A DNA stretch of 64,000 nucleotides from the NCBI RefSeq assembly GCF_018613235.1, contig NZ_JAGGQP010000010.1, positions 1 through 64,000 of the forward strand. Direction: 5' to 3'. A model generated the notes under the pieces. The model was given only the letters and a program-made list of their open reading frames with translations, searched no databases and was not told the origin of the DNA. The position numbers and the translations under genes are program-made. This DNA is from Bacillus sp. ISL-41. Its GTDB lineage: Bacteria; Bacillota; Bacilli; Bacillales; Cytobacillaceae. Shown piece after piece: positions 24,000-33,213 of this stretch (positions are counted from its first letter, which is position 1; the number at the start of each line of letters is the position of its first letter).

Positions 24000-25991
24000 A
24001 TGACAATGAATGAAAAATCATATCTTACAATAGAAGAGCTTATTTCATTACCAACCTTATCAGGCATAAACATAAGTGAAGATGGCAAAAACGTCGCCTT
24101 TGTCAAAAATACAGCTGACTGGGAAGGTAATAAATATAGGAATCACATATGGATATATGAAAAAAGTCAGGGGAAATGTTACGCATTAACAACCAACGGT
24201 TTAGAGGGTACATCGCCATTATGGTCACCAGACTCTAGACATATTGCATACCTTAGTTCAGTCGGTGATGGGTATGAGAAGAAAGATCAAATCTTTGTTG
24301 AGTCATTAGATGGCTTAGGAGGAGTTCAAATAACTGATGATAAAGAAGGAGTAAGTAGATTCAAATGGGATCCTGCTGGCAAGGGTTTTTATTATGTTGC
24401 GCAGTCAAACGAATCCGAGGAAGTCAAGAAACGCACGGAGATATATGGAGACTTCCAACATGTAGGCAAGGAATACCAGAACCATTGTTTATATTACATT
24501 GAAATAAAAAATACATATGAGGGTCCAGAAGATTCTAGTTATGCTGGTAAGGTTAATGTAAAAACCGTTCCGCATCAACTGACTGACGGCAAGGATTTTC
24601 ATATCTATGAATTTGATATTTCTAACGATGGACAAAAGGTTGTGTTTATGGCTGCACCAAGCCCGTCTGGTGAAGATGAGCAGAATTTAGACCTATATAT
24701 ACTAGATATGAAAACTGGCGGGCTGCAAAAGATGAATGTTGATAAACTATTGGGTACGAGTGTTTGCATTTCTCCTGAAGGCAACAAAATATGCTACTCA
24801 GCAAGCATAAGGGAGAAAAGTTATTATAAGACGCACATAGGAGACAGTACACTATACATACATGATATTAATAGCGGAGAGGTCATTCAGCCTTTAAAAG
24901 ATTTTGATAGTACGGTTATTCCATTACGGTGGACAGCTAAAGGGATTTTAATTAAGTGCCAGAATAAAACTAATTATCTTATTGGGTTATTATCTGAGAA
25001 TGGCACTGTGGAAATGTTAAGCGAAAAAGCTGATGGTTTTATATTGGAAGCATCCATAACAAAGGATGGAAATCATCTATCCTATAGCAAGGCTGCAGCA
25101 AATGAAACCTTTGAAATCTATTTAGATGAAAAAAAGATAACGAATGAAAATAGCTTTTTCAAAGGAAAGCTTAAAAGTAACAGGGAAATCATCTCATGGA
25201 AAAGCAGTGATGATCTTGTAATAGAAGGGGTTTTATCTACGCCGGCAGACTTCGATCCTAATAAAAAATATCCTTTATTGGTACTTATCCATGGCGGTCC
25301 AAATTGGGCATCTTTCCCGATCCATTCAGGCTGCTTCAATGAAAAATATCCTGTTGAGCAATTTATTGAAAAGGGCTTTATCGTTTTAGAACCAAACTAT
25401 AAAGGAAGTTCAGGATATGGGAGTGAATTTTTAAAAGCAAACTATAGAAATCTGGGAATTGGTGACTACCAGGATGTCATATCCGGGGTAGACAGACTTG
25501 TTGACATGGGTATTGCAGATAAGGACCGAGCAGGGGTAATGGGGTGGAGCCAAGGTGGATATATATCAGCCTTCTGTTCTACATATAGTGATAGATTTAG
25601 GGCAGTTTCAGTCGGTGGAGGAATTACAAATTGGAGTAACCATTATGTAAATACAGACACACCTAATGTTATTAAGATGTACCTAGGAAATAACCCATGG
25701 AATGATCCAGAGATATATAGGAAAACTTCACCAATGACATATATTAAATCAGCCCGCACTCCCACTTTAATCCAGCATGGCGAAATGGATGCGAGAGTTC
25801 CAAACTCAAATGCAAATGAGCTATATCAAGGACTAAGGGATATGGATGTGGATACAGAATTAATCATATTTAAAGGTATGGCATATAGTTCTGACCAGCC
25901 AGGAATGAATGTGGCTATTATGAAGCAAAATTTGATATGGTTTTCGCACTATATTCTTGGAGAGAGGATGGAAGGTCTTAGAGTTTTGTGA
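24000..25991 (+). CDS. S9-family prolyl oligopeptidase homologue lacking the catalytic His
   Basis: 663 residues: an N-terminal seven-bladed propeller (repeats such as SPLWSPDSRHIAYLSS) and a C-terminal alpha/beta hydrolase domain. Ser517 lies in GWSQGGY and Asp597 in HGEMDARVP. In S9C-type enzymes the triad His sits in a motif like GMPHGxxKP, but here it reads FKGMAYSSDQPG, with Tyr629 (TAT) in the His position. A single CAT to TAT change would explain this. The protein is full length and otherwise well kept, so it is either recently inactivated or has a non-peptidase role. ATG follows AGGAGATTTATTA. Confidence 0.88.
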   Translation: MTMNEKSYLTIEELISLPTLSGINISEDGKNVAFVKNTADWEGNKYRNHIWIYEKSQGKCYALTTNGLEGTSPLWSPDSRHIAYLSSVGDGYEKKDQIFVESLDGLGGVQITDDKEGVSRFKWDPAGKGFYYVAQSNESEEVKKRTEIYGDFQHVGKEYQNHCLYYIEIKNTYEGPEDSSYAGKVNVKTVPHQLTDGKDFHIYEFDISNDGQKVVFMAAPSPSGEDEQNLDLYILDMKTGGLQKMNVDKLLGTSVCISPEGNKICYSASIREKSYYKTHIGDSTLYIHDINSGEVIQPLKDFDSTVIPLRWTAKGILIKCQNKTNYLIGLLSENGTVEMLSEKADGFILEASITKDGNHLSYSKAAANETFEIYLDEKKITNENSFFKGKLKSNREIISWKSSDDLVIEGVLSTPADFDPNKKYPLLVLIHGGPNWASFPIHSGCFNEKYPVEQFIEKGFIVLEPNYKGSSGYGSEFLKANYRNLGIGDYQDVISGVDRLVDMGIADKDRAGVMGWSQGGYISAFCSTYSDRFRAVSVGGGITNWSNHYVNTDTPNVIKMYLGNNPWNDPEIYRKTSPMTYIKSARTPTLIQHGEMDARVPNSNANELYQGLRDMDVDTELIIFKGMAYSSDQPGMNVAIMKQNLIWFSHYILGERMEGLRVL

Positions 25992-26107
25992 TTAGGCAAT
26001 GGATATCCCAAAAGGATACAAAAGGATGAAACTACGAGAATACTCAAGAAGGTTATTTAGGGAACGAATAAATACTAATAAGATAATTTGGTGAGAGGAG
26101 TTAACAG

Positions 26108-26329
26108 ATGAATCCAAGATACAACAGGTTTTATATACCTTTGGCCATTTTTTCAATTATTGTATTGATATTACATAAAATAGGACCGTTTTCTGGTCAA
26201 TTAAGACTTGTCGGCTTTGCTCTTTTCACTATTCTATGTGTTGCTTTGGTCACTGAAAATAGAAGATCAAAAGGGAAAGCATTAGCTGCTATTTTTTATT
26301 TTCTTTTTGGACTTGTTATCCTAATTTAA
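26108..26329 (+). CDS. Small membrane protein (73 aa)
   Basis: Three short hydrophobic stretches (about residues 9-25, 32-47 and 56-73) with a basic loop ENRRSKGKA. ATG follows GAGAGGAGTTAACAG. It is followed by a dispersed repeat copy. Function unknown. Confidence 0.65.
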   Translation: MNPRYNRFYIPLAIFSIIVLILHKIGPFSGQLRLVGFALFTILCVALVTENRRSKGKALAAIFYFLFGLVILI

Positions 26330-26378
26330 AGTTAATTAGATCATAAGGTTGGTTTAAATGATCTCCTTGTCTTACAAA

Positions 26379-26460
26379 CCGGTGCTTTGATCCCATAAGG
26401 ATTCAGGCACCTTTTTGTTGAATTCTTTATCAACAAATGAAGCGATAATGTTTAAGAAGG
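26379..26460 (+). repeat. Dispersed composite repeat, copy at 26.4 kb
   Basis: GGTGCTTTGATCC, loop, GGATTCAGGCACC and TTTTTGTTGAATTC, then TTTATCAACAAATGAAGCG and ATAATGTTTAAGAAGG as a worn second hairpin. Confidence 0.7.
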
Positions 26461-26512
26461 AAAATTATTACATAGTGTAGAAAAGGTAATGTATTGGAAA
26501 AAGAAAGAGGAT

Positions 26513-27169
26513 GTGGTTGTTATTAAAGCAGTTATTTTTGACTTTGATGGTACACTTGCTGATACATTACCGGTGTGTTTCATGGCATTTGAATCTGTGT
26601 TTATGAAATTTGATAATCGAGAGGTTACATCGGAGGAAATTAAGGCAATGTTCGGACCCTCAGAGACTGGCATTATCCGTGAAAACCTTAAAAATAATAA
26701 GTATGACGAAGCTATTGAGTTATATTATGAAATATATAAGGAACGACATAAAAATTTCGTTCAGAATAATGAGGACATAAACGCTTTACTTAGCCTGTTA
26801 AAAACAAAGGGGTATAAACTTGGGATAGTAACGGGAAAAGCAAGAAGAAGTCTCGACATATCTTTAGAGTGTCTTGGGTTACATAACTTCTTTGATATAA
26901 TCATAACGGGCGATGACGTAGAGTTTCCAAAACCTCACCCAGAGGGAATTTTAAAAGCAATGGAATATCTAAACGTTTTCCCCAATGAGGCTGTTTTCCT
27001 TGGAGATAGCGACGCTGATATTATGGCTGGTAAACAAGCGAATGTACTTACAATTGGAGTACATTGGCTGCCAAATTATCAGACAATCGATTTCAAGGTC
27101 CAACCAGATGAAGTTTATAGGAGTATCAATGATTTCATAACTTCCTTTTCGGTAAAAAAGGTTAAGTGA
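26513..27169 (+). CDS. HAD-superfamily phosphatase (218 aa)
   Basis: Motif I VIFDFDGTLADT, motif II in LGIVTGKAR, motif III Lys in EFPKPHP, and motif IV VFLGDSDADIMAG. The helical cap between motifs I and II makes it a subfamily I phosphatase like phosphoglycolate phosphatase or beta-phosphoglucomutase relatives. It probably acts on small phosphorylated metabolites in the cytosol. GTG 26513 follows AAAGAGG closely; a longer frame from ATG 26489 is possible. Confidence 0.85.
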   Translation: MVVIKAVIFDFDGTLADTLPVCFMAFESVFMKFDNREVTSEEIKAMFGPSETGIIRENLKNNKYDEAIELYYEIYKERHKNFVQNNEDINALLSLLKTKGYKLGIVTGKARRSLDISLECLGLHNFFDIIITGDDVEFPKPHPEGILKAMEYLNVFPNEAVFLGDSDADIMAGKQANVLTIGVHWLPNYQTIDFKVQPDEVYRSINDFITSFSVKKVK

Positions 27170-27231
27170 GTTTAAGTTTGACTAGCTGCCTAATCAGGCA
27201 AATTTAATGCTTCAAGGGTTGAGGGGGACTT

Positions 27232-27582
27232 ATGAAATTCTTTAACAAAGTAAGTGATTACTTTGGTTTAACAAAACTTAAAGAGAGATTATATTATGAA
27301 GATAATGATGGCCTTTCAGAAGCAGACAGGGAATATATAAATCGTATTAAGGGACAAAACCCTTTTGGCATCATATCAATGTTTATAGGTGGGGTATCTT
27401 TTGCCTTTTGACCAATTTATGTTGCTTTTCCCATTATAACCATCATCTTTTGTTTCTTAACTTATGGAACTTTTGATAGAGAAAAAGAAGATAATCCATG
27501 GACATTCATTATAGGTTTTTGTTTGGCTTTAATTGGCTTGTTTATGTATTTAGGTGGCGTAGTCCATGAGCTAATAGTATAA
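27232..27582 (+). pseudogene. Membrane-protein gene interrupted by in-frame TGA
   Basis: ATG 27232 behind GAGGGGGACTT opens a frame that is continuous to TAA at 27582 except for TGA at 27409-27411. The first part is hydrophilic (KVSDYFGLTKLKERLYYED) and leads into a helix GIISMFIGGVSFAF. After the stop come two further helices. The residue lost is probably Gly (GGA to TGA) or Trp. The clean frame after the stop shows the change is recent. Confidence 0.75.
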
Positions 27583-27704
27583 AAACTGCCTTACAGTATT
27601 AGCTGTGAAAATCCCGTAGAGATTACAGCTTCGTGGACCTTGTTATTGTTCATAAGGGGGGCAGTACAAGAAAGGTTTTCCTTTAAAAGGTGGGGGTGAA
27701 AATT

Positions 27705-28130
27705 TTGAGGAGATATTTGTATGGTTCTTTGTTATTAATATTCATTGCCGTCATTTTTTTTAATCTTTATAAATATCGCGCGCAAAATTTAGCTGATTTA
27801 GTAGATATAAACCGTGTTGAGAAAATTTATATTGTACTTGGGGATAATCGGCCTGAGACATTTGAACTTATAAAAGCAGAAGATGAAACAATTAATAGAC
27901 TCTCAGACTTTCTTAGTCAATATCGGGTAAGACTTACGACAAAAGGGGGCTGGAGTTCAGATCATCCGAGTGAACGGTTTGAACTATTCCTTGGTTATAA
28001 AGATGGAGACTTAGGTTTGTATATCTTTGAACGGGATGTTGTTGCAGGGGGAGGAATTCATAAGGTATTGAATCCTCCTCTGGATTATAGAGAGATAGAG
28101 AAACTTGAACAAGACATTAATTCTAAGTAA
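27705..28130 (+). CDS. Membrane-anchored or secreted protein (141 aa)
   Basis: TTG 27705 after GGGGGTGAAAAT gives MRRYLYGSLLLIFIAVIFFN, an uncleaved anchor or signal peptide. The exported domain has strands and an aromatic GGWSSDHPSERFELFLGYKD segment. It resembles small Bacillus extracytoplasmic proteins of unknown function. No cysteine or enzymatic motif. Confidence 0.6.
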   Translation: MRRYLYGSLLLIFIAVIFFNLYKYRAQNLADLVDINRVEKIYIVLGDNRPETFELIKAEDETINRLSDFLSQYRVRLTTKGGWSSDHPSERFELFLGYKDGDLGLYIFERDVVAGGGIHKVLNPPLDYREIEKLEQDINSK

Positions 28131-28230
28131 TTTCTAAATAATTCTTGTTAATAAAGAAGAGCAGCATTCCTCAAAAAAATGAAAATAAAAATGCATGTAA
28201 AATACATTAACGATTCAGTAAGAATACTTA

Positions 28231-28280
28231 AATAAATGTCCATCCCCTTGGTAAATATGGGTTTGGGCATTTTTATTTAT
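28231..28280 (+). terminator. Probable terminator before the ftsZ paralogue
   Basis: AAATGTCCATCCCC pairs imperfectly with GGGTTTGGGCATTT, followed by TTATTT. The stretch 28281-28440 upstream of the ftsZ promoter shows no gene. Confidence 0.45.
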
Positions 28281-28441
28281 ACCATTTTTTTCTGAAAAAA
28301 AATTAACTCCTTACTGTTGTAATCCATATTAAGGTGAAGATGCAGGATTATTCAATTAGAACCATAATTCCAAATAAAGAATAAGTGTTTTCTAGGTGTT
28401 GGGATTAATGAAGGGGAGAGTAATCCTGGTACATAAGATTC

Positions 28442-28580
28442 TTGAACTACTTAATTATTACTGTAGAATTACAGTTCTTTAACAATTCGCAGAAAAAGAC
28501 GGAATTGCCGAGCCGGTGGCGAATTGTATAGGTACAGAGAAAAATAGGGGGCAATTCAGAAGCTAATTAGGGGGACTACA
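28442..28580 (+). promoter_or_regulatory. Promoter and structured leader of the ftsZ paralogue
   Basis: TTGAAC (28442-28447) and TAGAAT (28464-28469) are separated by 16 bases. The expected transcript would start just before a 9 bp perfect inverted repeat, ACAATTCGC (28482-28490) and GCGAATTGT (28519-28527). The 28-base loop contains GCCGAGCC. No T-tract follows, so it is not a simple terminator. I could not match it to a known riboswitch. Confidence 0.5.
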
Positions 28581-28581
28581 T

Positions 28582-29808
28582 ATGCTAGAATTTGACACTA
28601 ATATCGATCAATTTGCCACTATAAAAGTAATTGGGGTTGGCGGAGGCGGAAATAATGCCGTGAACCGGATGATAGAGGATGGCGTGCAGGGGGTGGAGTT
28701 CATTTCTGTGAATACCGATGCGCAGGCTCTCAATATGTCAAAAGCGGAGGTCACGATGCAAATTGGCGGTTCGCTGACCAGGGGCCTGGGGGCCGGAGCC
28801 AATCCTGAAATCGGCAAAAAGGCTGTCGAGGAAAGCAGGAATCAGATCAGGGATGTCTTGCAAGGTGCGGACATGGTATTCGTAACGGCCGGAATGGGCG
28901 GCGGAACCGGGACCGGAGCTGCGCCGGAGATTGCCCATATTGCACGCGAACTTGGCGCACTTACAATTGGAGTAGTGACTCGTCCGTTCACTTTTGAAGG
29001 GCGCAAGCGGGCACAAAATGCGGCAGCCGGAATTGAAGAGATGAAGAAAGCCGTTAATACCTTAATCATCATCCCAAACGAGCGATTGCTGGAAATCGTC
29101 GACAAGAAAACACCAATGCTTGAAGCCTTCCGTGAGGCGGACAATGTCCTCAGGCAGGGTGTCCAGGGCATTTCCGACTTGATCGCCGTGCCAGGGTTGA
29201 TTAACCTGGATTTTGCTGACGTGAAAACGATTATGTCGCATAATGGAACGGCGCTTATGGGCATCGGAGTGGCTTCAGGCGATGACCGTGCTGCCGAAGC
29301 TGCCAAAAAGGCCATTTCCTCACCGCTGCTTGAAACTAGCATCAATGGCGCGAAAGGAGTGCTGATGAACATCACCGGCGGCGTGAATCTCAGTTTGTAT
29401 GAAGTCCAGGAAGCGGCCGATATTGTGGCGGCTGCAACAGATGATCAGCTAAACATGATCTTTGGATCGGTCATCAATGAAAACCTGAAAAATGAAATTA
29501 TGGTGACCGTGATTGCTACCGGCTTCGATCATGATGAGGAGGAAGCTCCGCCATCGAACTCATCCCGACGTCCTGGAAACATGATTGCTAATTCCCGTGA
29601 GCAATACCATGCTCAATCGAGACAGCGAGAGCCTGTTGTCTATGCTGAATCGGGGAATTACGGTCTTCCCCAAAACTACGGCCAGTCCGGCCAATACAGC
29701 AATCAGCCTGCCTACGATGAGCCAGCGAATTATGAACGGGGTACCCAGCAGCCAGACGACTCGAATGAAATTCCAGCGTTCTTGCGGAAGCGAAGCAGAA
29801 GGCGGTAA
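28582..29808 (+). CDS. ftsZ: FtsZ cell-division GTPase, stand-alone paralogue (408 aa)
   Basis: All tubulin-like GTPase elements are intact: GVGGGGNN at 18-25, the signature loop GGGTGTG at 106-112 and the T7 loop NLDFADVK at 208-215 with its catalytic acid. The C-terminal peptide [10 protein letters not shown] (396-405) matches the FtsA/SepF/ZapA-docking end of Bacillus FtsZ. The linker (about 317-395) is long and rich in Tyr, Asn, Gln and Gly. No ftsA, divIB or sigma-E processing genes are adjacent, so this is not the usual division cluster and is probably a second copy. Codon use is more GC-rich than its neighbours. ATG follows AGGGGGACTACAT. Confidence 0.93.
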   Translation: MLEFDTNIDQFATIKVIGVGGGGNNAVNRMIEDGVQGVEFISVNTDAQALNMSKAEVTMQIGGSLTRGLGAGANPEIGKKAVEESRNQIRDVLQGADMVFVTAGMGGGTGTGAAPEIAHIARELGALTIGVVTRPFTFEGRKRAQNAAAGIEEMKKAVNTLIIIPNERLLEIVDKKTPMLEAFREADNVLRQGVQGISDLIAVPGLINLDFADVKTIMSHNGTALMGIGVASGDDRAAEAAKKAISSPLLETSINGAKGVLMNITGGVNLSLYEVQEAADIVAAATDDQLNMIFGSVINENLKNEIMVTVIATGFDHDEEEAPPSNSSRRPGNMIANSREQYHAQSRQREPVVYAESGNYGLPQNYGQSGQYSNQPAYDEPANYERGTQQPDDSNEIPAFLRKRSRRR

Positions 29809-29869
29809 AACTAGAAAAAAGTAGTTTCCGTTTTGGTAATATGAAAAATATAAGAAACTATGGATTACA

Positions 29870-29896
29870 TTGGATTTGCAATGTAATCCATTTTTT
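29870..29896 (+). terminator. Terminator of ftsZ paralogue
   Basis: GGATTACATTG, loop GATTTG, CAATGTAATCC and TTTTTT. A second stem (AGACCAT/ATGGTCT, about 29956-29992) follows and may end transcription of the opposite ggt gene. Confidence 0.88.
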
Positions 29897-30060
29897 AACT
29901 GAACGAAAAAATTTATTAGTGCTGCATGAATTGTATTACAAGAGGAATAAAAATAGACCATCAAATATAATTATATTCAATGGTCTATTTGCCTTGCTTA
30001 AATTAAGTTTTTTTACAGGTAAGAGAATCTGTTAGGAAACTCTCGCACTTGTTTTTGGTT

Positions 30061-31833
30061 CTATTTTCGTTTTCCTTTCAGATCGATACCAATCGCCGCT
30101 CCGTTTCGGCTTGAGTCAGCGACTCCTTTGAAGATTCCGTTCTCGCGGTCTATCAGGATGCTCTGTACATTTCCAATCGTGGTTGGATTAGGACCAAATT
30201 TATGACCCATGGCATTCAGTTGGCTTAGCGTATCAGCGCTAATGCCGTCTTCATAACGGTAGGAATTTAGATTATTTGTGTAGATTCTAGGCTCCTCAAC
30301 TGCTTCCTTGAGTTCCATATCGTACTCAATCGCATGGATAATGGTTTGCAGTACTGAGGTTATGATTGTTGGGCCTCCAGGAGAGCCAACAGTTAAGACT
30401 GGTTCATCTTCGTTATCAAAAACGATTGTCGGTGTCATGCTGCTCAATGGACGTTTGCTTGGCTGCACTTCATTCGCGCCGCCAGGGACTGCATCGAAGT
30501 CGGTCAATTCATTGTTCAGCATGAATCCATAACCAGGCACCATGATGCCCGTTCCAAAAACCTGTTCAATGGTTGTTGTGTAGGAGACGACATTACCCCA
30601 TCTGTCTGTTACAGAAAAGTGGGTGGTTTCTCCATATTTCCGATCATTTGGCTGGCTTGCCGGTGCATAGTTAGCTTCGGAATCTTCGTACTTCCACGGG
30701 TCGCCAGCTGTCGGATTCTGATTGACTGAATCCAGACTGATCAGTTCCTGGCGCTCTTTGATGTAATCAGGGTGGAGAAGTCCATTCACAGGCACATTGA
30801 CAAATTCAGGATCCCCAGCGTATGCAGCTCGGTCAGCATAGGCAAGGTGCATAGCTTCGGCGAGAAGGTGGTACTTTTCAGCAGATCTAACATCATATTG
30901 CGACAGATTGAAATCGTCAAGTATTTTCAGCATCTGCAAGAGGAAGACTCCGCCTGAGCTTGGTGGTGGCATGCTGGCAATTTCATAGCCTTGATAGTCT
31001 CCCCAAACCGGCTCATCCACTGTTACATCATACTTTTTCAAGTCCTCTGGAGTCATTGAACCTCCGAATTCCTGGACAACGTCTGCAACCGCATCGGCGA
31101 TTTCTCCTTTATAGAATGCGTCCGCACCTTGTGAGCGGATCAGCTTAAAGGTTTTAGCTAAATCGTCCTGAACAAGAACATCTCCCTCTTGAAGCGGCTC
31201 TCCACCAGGCAGGAAGACCTCGCTTGCTGCAGATCGTGATAACTTGTCCTGATTATCTGCAATCGCATCTGCCAGGACCGAATCAATTGGGAAACCCTTG
31301 TCAGCGAGTTTGACGGCCGGCCCAATCAGCTGTTGCAGCGGGCGAGTTCCCCACATGTCAAGCGCTGTTTCGAGGCCTTTCAGTGTACCAGGCACTCCAA
31401 CTGCTGTACCGCCTGCTGACCGAATGGAGAAAGGAATTGGATTTCCGTTCTCATCCAGGAACATCTCTGGTGTCGCGCCTTCAGGAGCACGTTCACGACT
31501 GTTCACAATCTTGGTTTCCTTTGTTTTTCCGTCATAAACCATCATGAAACCGCCGCCGCCGATTCCTGACATCATGGGCTCCACTACATTTAGTGCAAAC
31601 TGGATCGCAACAGCAGCATCAATCGCATTTCCGCCTTTGCGAAGAACCTCGGCACCAATCTCGGATGCGAGAGGATGTGCTGTTGCAACCATACCATCTT
31701 TTCCAACATCAACCTGGCTGTACTGGTCATAGCTGAACTGCGGTTTTTTTGCCAGTCCCGATGCAGGCATGGTACCGGCGAGCAACAGAACACTAAGCAG
31801 AGCAAACAGCCCGACCCGAAAGAATCTTTTCAT
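30061..31833 (-). CDS. ggt: Gamma-glutamyltransferase, secreted
   Basis: 590 residues with a signal peptide (hydrophobic run at residues 8-22, PASGLAKK after it). The autoprocessing and catalytic Thr403 lies in GETTHFSVTD, the same position as in the B. subtilis enzyme. Other family blocks: GGNAIDAAVA, SGIGGGGFM, GSPGGPTII. The enzyme cleaves or transfers gamma-glutamyl groups from glutathione, glutamine or poly-gamma-glutamate outside the cell, after splitting into large and small subunits. ATG follows AGGAGGGATTCAC. It is convergent with ftsZ and transcribed alone. Confidence 0.95.
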   Translation of the reverse strand: MKRFFRVGLFALLSVLLLAGTMPASGLAKKPQFSYDQYSQVDVGKDGMVATAHPLASEIGAEVLRKGGNAIDAAVAIQFALNVVEPMMSGIGGGGFMMVYDGKTKETKIVNSRERAPEGATPEMFLDENGNPIPFSIRSAGGTAVGVPGTLKGLETALDMWGTRPLQQLIGPAVKLADKGFPIDSVLADAIADNQDKLSRSAASEVFLPGGEPLQEGDVLVQDDLAKTFKLIRSQGADAFYKGEIADAVADVVQEFGGSMTPEDLKKYDVTVDEPVWGDYQGYEIASMPPPSSGGVFLLQMLKILDDFNLSQYDVRSAEKYHLLAEAMHLAYADRAAYAGDPEFVNVPVNGLLHPDYIKERQELISLDSVNQNPTAGDPWKYEDSEANYAPASQPNDRKYGETTHFSVTDRWGNVVSYTTTIEQVFGTGIMVPGYGFMLNNELTDFDAVPGGANEVQPSKRPLSSMTPTIVFDNEDEPVLTVGSPGGPTIITSVLQTIIHAIEYDMELKEAVEEPRIYTNNLNSYRYEDGISADTLSQLNAMGHKFGPNPTTIGNVQSILIDRENGIFKGVADSSRNGAAIGIDLKGKRK

Positions 31834-32130
31834 GTGAATCCCTCCTGTTTAATTTTGGAATCATCCTAATGGTAGGGGAAAAGGGAGATTGATAGCAAAT
31901 AATTAGCTGAATTTTCTTAATTTTAAATCTTTCTTCCTAACTGTATTGGAAGATGCAGTAAAAAAGGCTGTAGAATGAGTCGGGACTAAAGAATGATAGG
32001 GATTGAATTTCAACTGACTCTATCTCGATCTAATAGTGAGTTCCTTATTATCTAATTGTCTAATAAAAAGGAATGTGTAAGACCTAAATGGAATAAATAT
32101 ACAAGCGGGTTTTATATAGGAGGCAAACTT

Positions 32131-32517
32131 ATGCTAAATGAAGCAATTAAAGCAGTTGAGGAGTACCGTTCTGTTTTAAACACCAATAATGTGAATGAAG
32201 TGAACAAATGGATATCAAATGAGTTTGTTGGATATTTCGGGTATTACAATGACCGGGAATACGAGGTTTATAATGGGGACTCTTATAAAAGGTCAAATAT
32301 TGAAACATTTGAGTCATATAAAGGGCAAAATCCTCAATGGCAGTATACAGATTTAACTCGCAATCTTCGGTCGGAAAATGAAATTATTTTTTCGTCCATT
32401 GTCGATTTTTATTTATCAGGCAAAAAAGTAGCAAGTGCATTGGCTATTGAAATATTTAAAAAAGAACAGGGAGTTTGGAAGTTATATAGACAGCATATGG
32501 AGAGATATTCTTCTTAA
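32131..32517 (+). CDS. NTF2-like (SnoaL/DUF4440-type) protein (128 aa)
   Basis: N-terminal helix LNEAIKAVEEYRSVLNT, then a cavity-forming beta sheet ending GVWKLYRQHMERY, the usual NTF2-like architecture. ATG 32131 follows AGGAGGCAAACTT; a longer frame from 32056 lies upstream of this SD. Similar in fold to the protein at 413-763 but not a close copy. Function unknown. paiA starts 70 bases downstream on the same strand. Confidence 0.7.
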   Translation: MLNEAIKAVEEYRSVLNTNNVNEVNKWISNEFVGYFGYYNDREYEVYNGDSYKRSNIETFESYKGQNPQWQYTDLTRNLRSENEIIFSSIVDFYLSGKKVASALAIEIFKKEQGVWKLYRQHMERYSS

Positions 32518-32586
32518 TGGTACTATTCAAAGGAATGTTGTTTACTAATTCAGTTAAAGGATTGTGTAAAGGAGCTAAAAATCTAA

Positions 32587-33108
<522 letters not shown>

Positions 33109-33156
33109 GTTCATTATCGTTCAACGCAGTGTTAAATTAATAAATAATAATTACAA

Positions 33157-33210
33157 TAAGCCGACCATATGCTGGGTTTTATTCAACCTAGCATATGAGC
33201 GGCTTTTTTT
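33157..33210 (+). terminator. Terminator after paiA
   Basis: AGCCGACCATATGCTGGGTT pairs with AACCTAGCATATGAGCGGCT, then TTTTTT. Confidence 0.9.
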
Positions 33211-33213
33211 CTT

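Noticed and set aside
12217-27411. TGA recoding as Gly or selenocysteine
   Set aside because: Many genes here end in TGA, one of the broken genes has TAG, and no SECIS-like hairpin follows. Ordinary mutation or sequence error is simpler.
28482-28527. Known riboswitch (c-di-AMP, purine, SAM classes) before ftsZ
   Set aside because: I could not align the conserved cores of these classes; only a simple inverted repeat is supported.
28608-29375. Long leftward frames inside ftsZ
   Set aside because: They are reverse-frame shadows of a GC-rich coding sequence and have no SD or family features.
30308-31805. Several frames on both strands inside ggt
   Set aside because: All are shadows of the clear gamma-glutamyltransferase frame.
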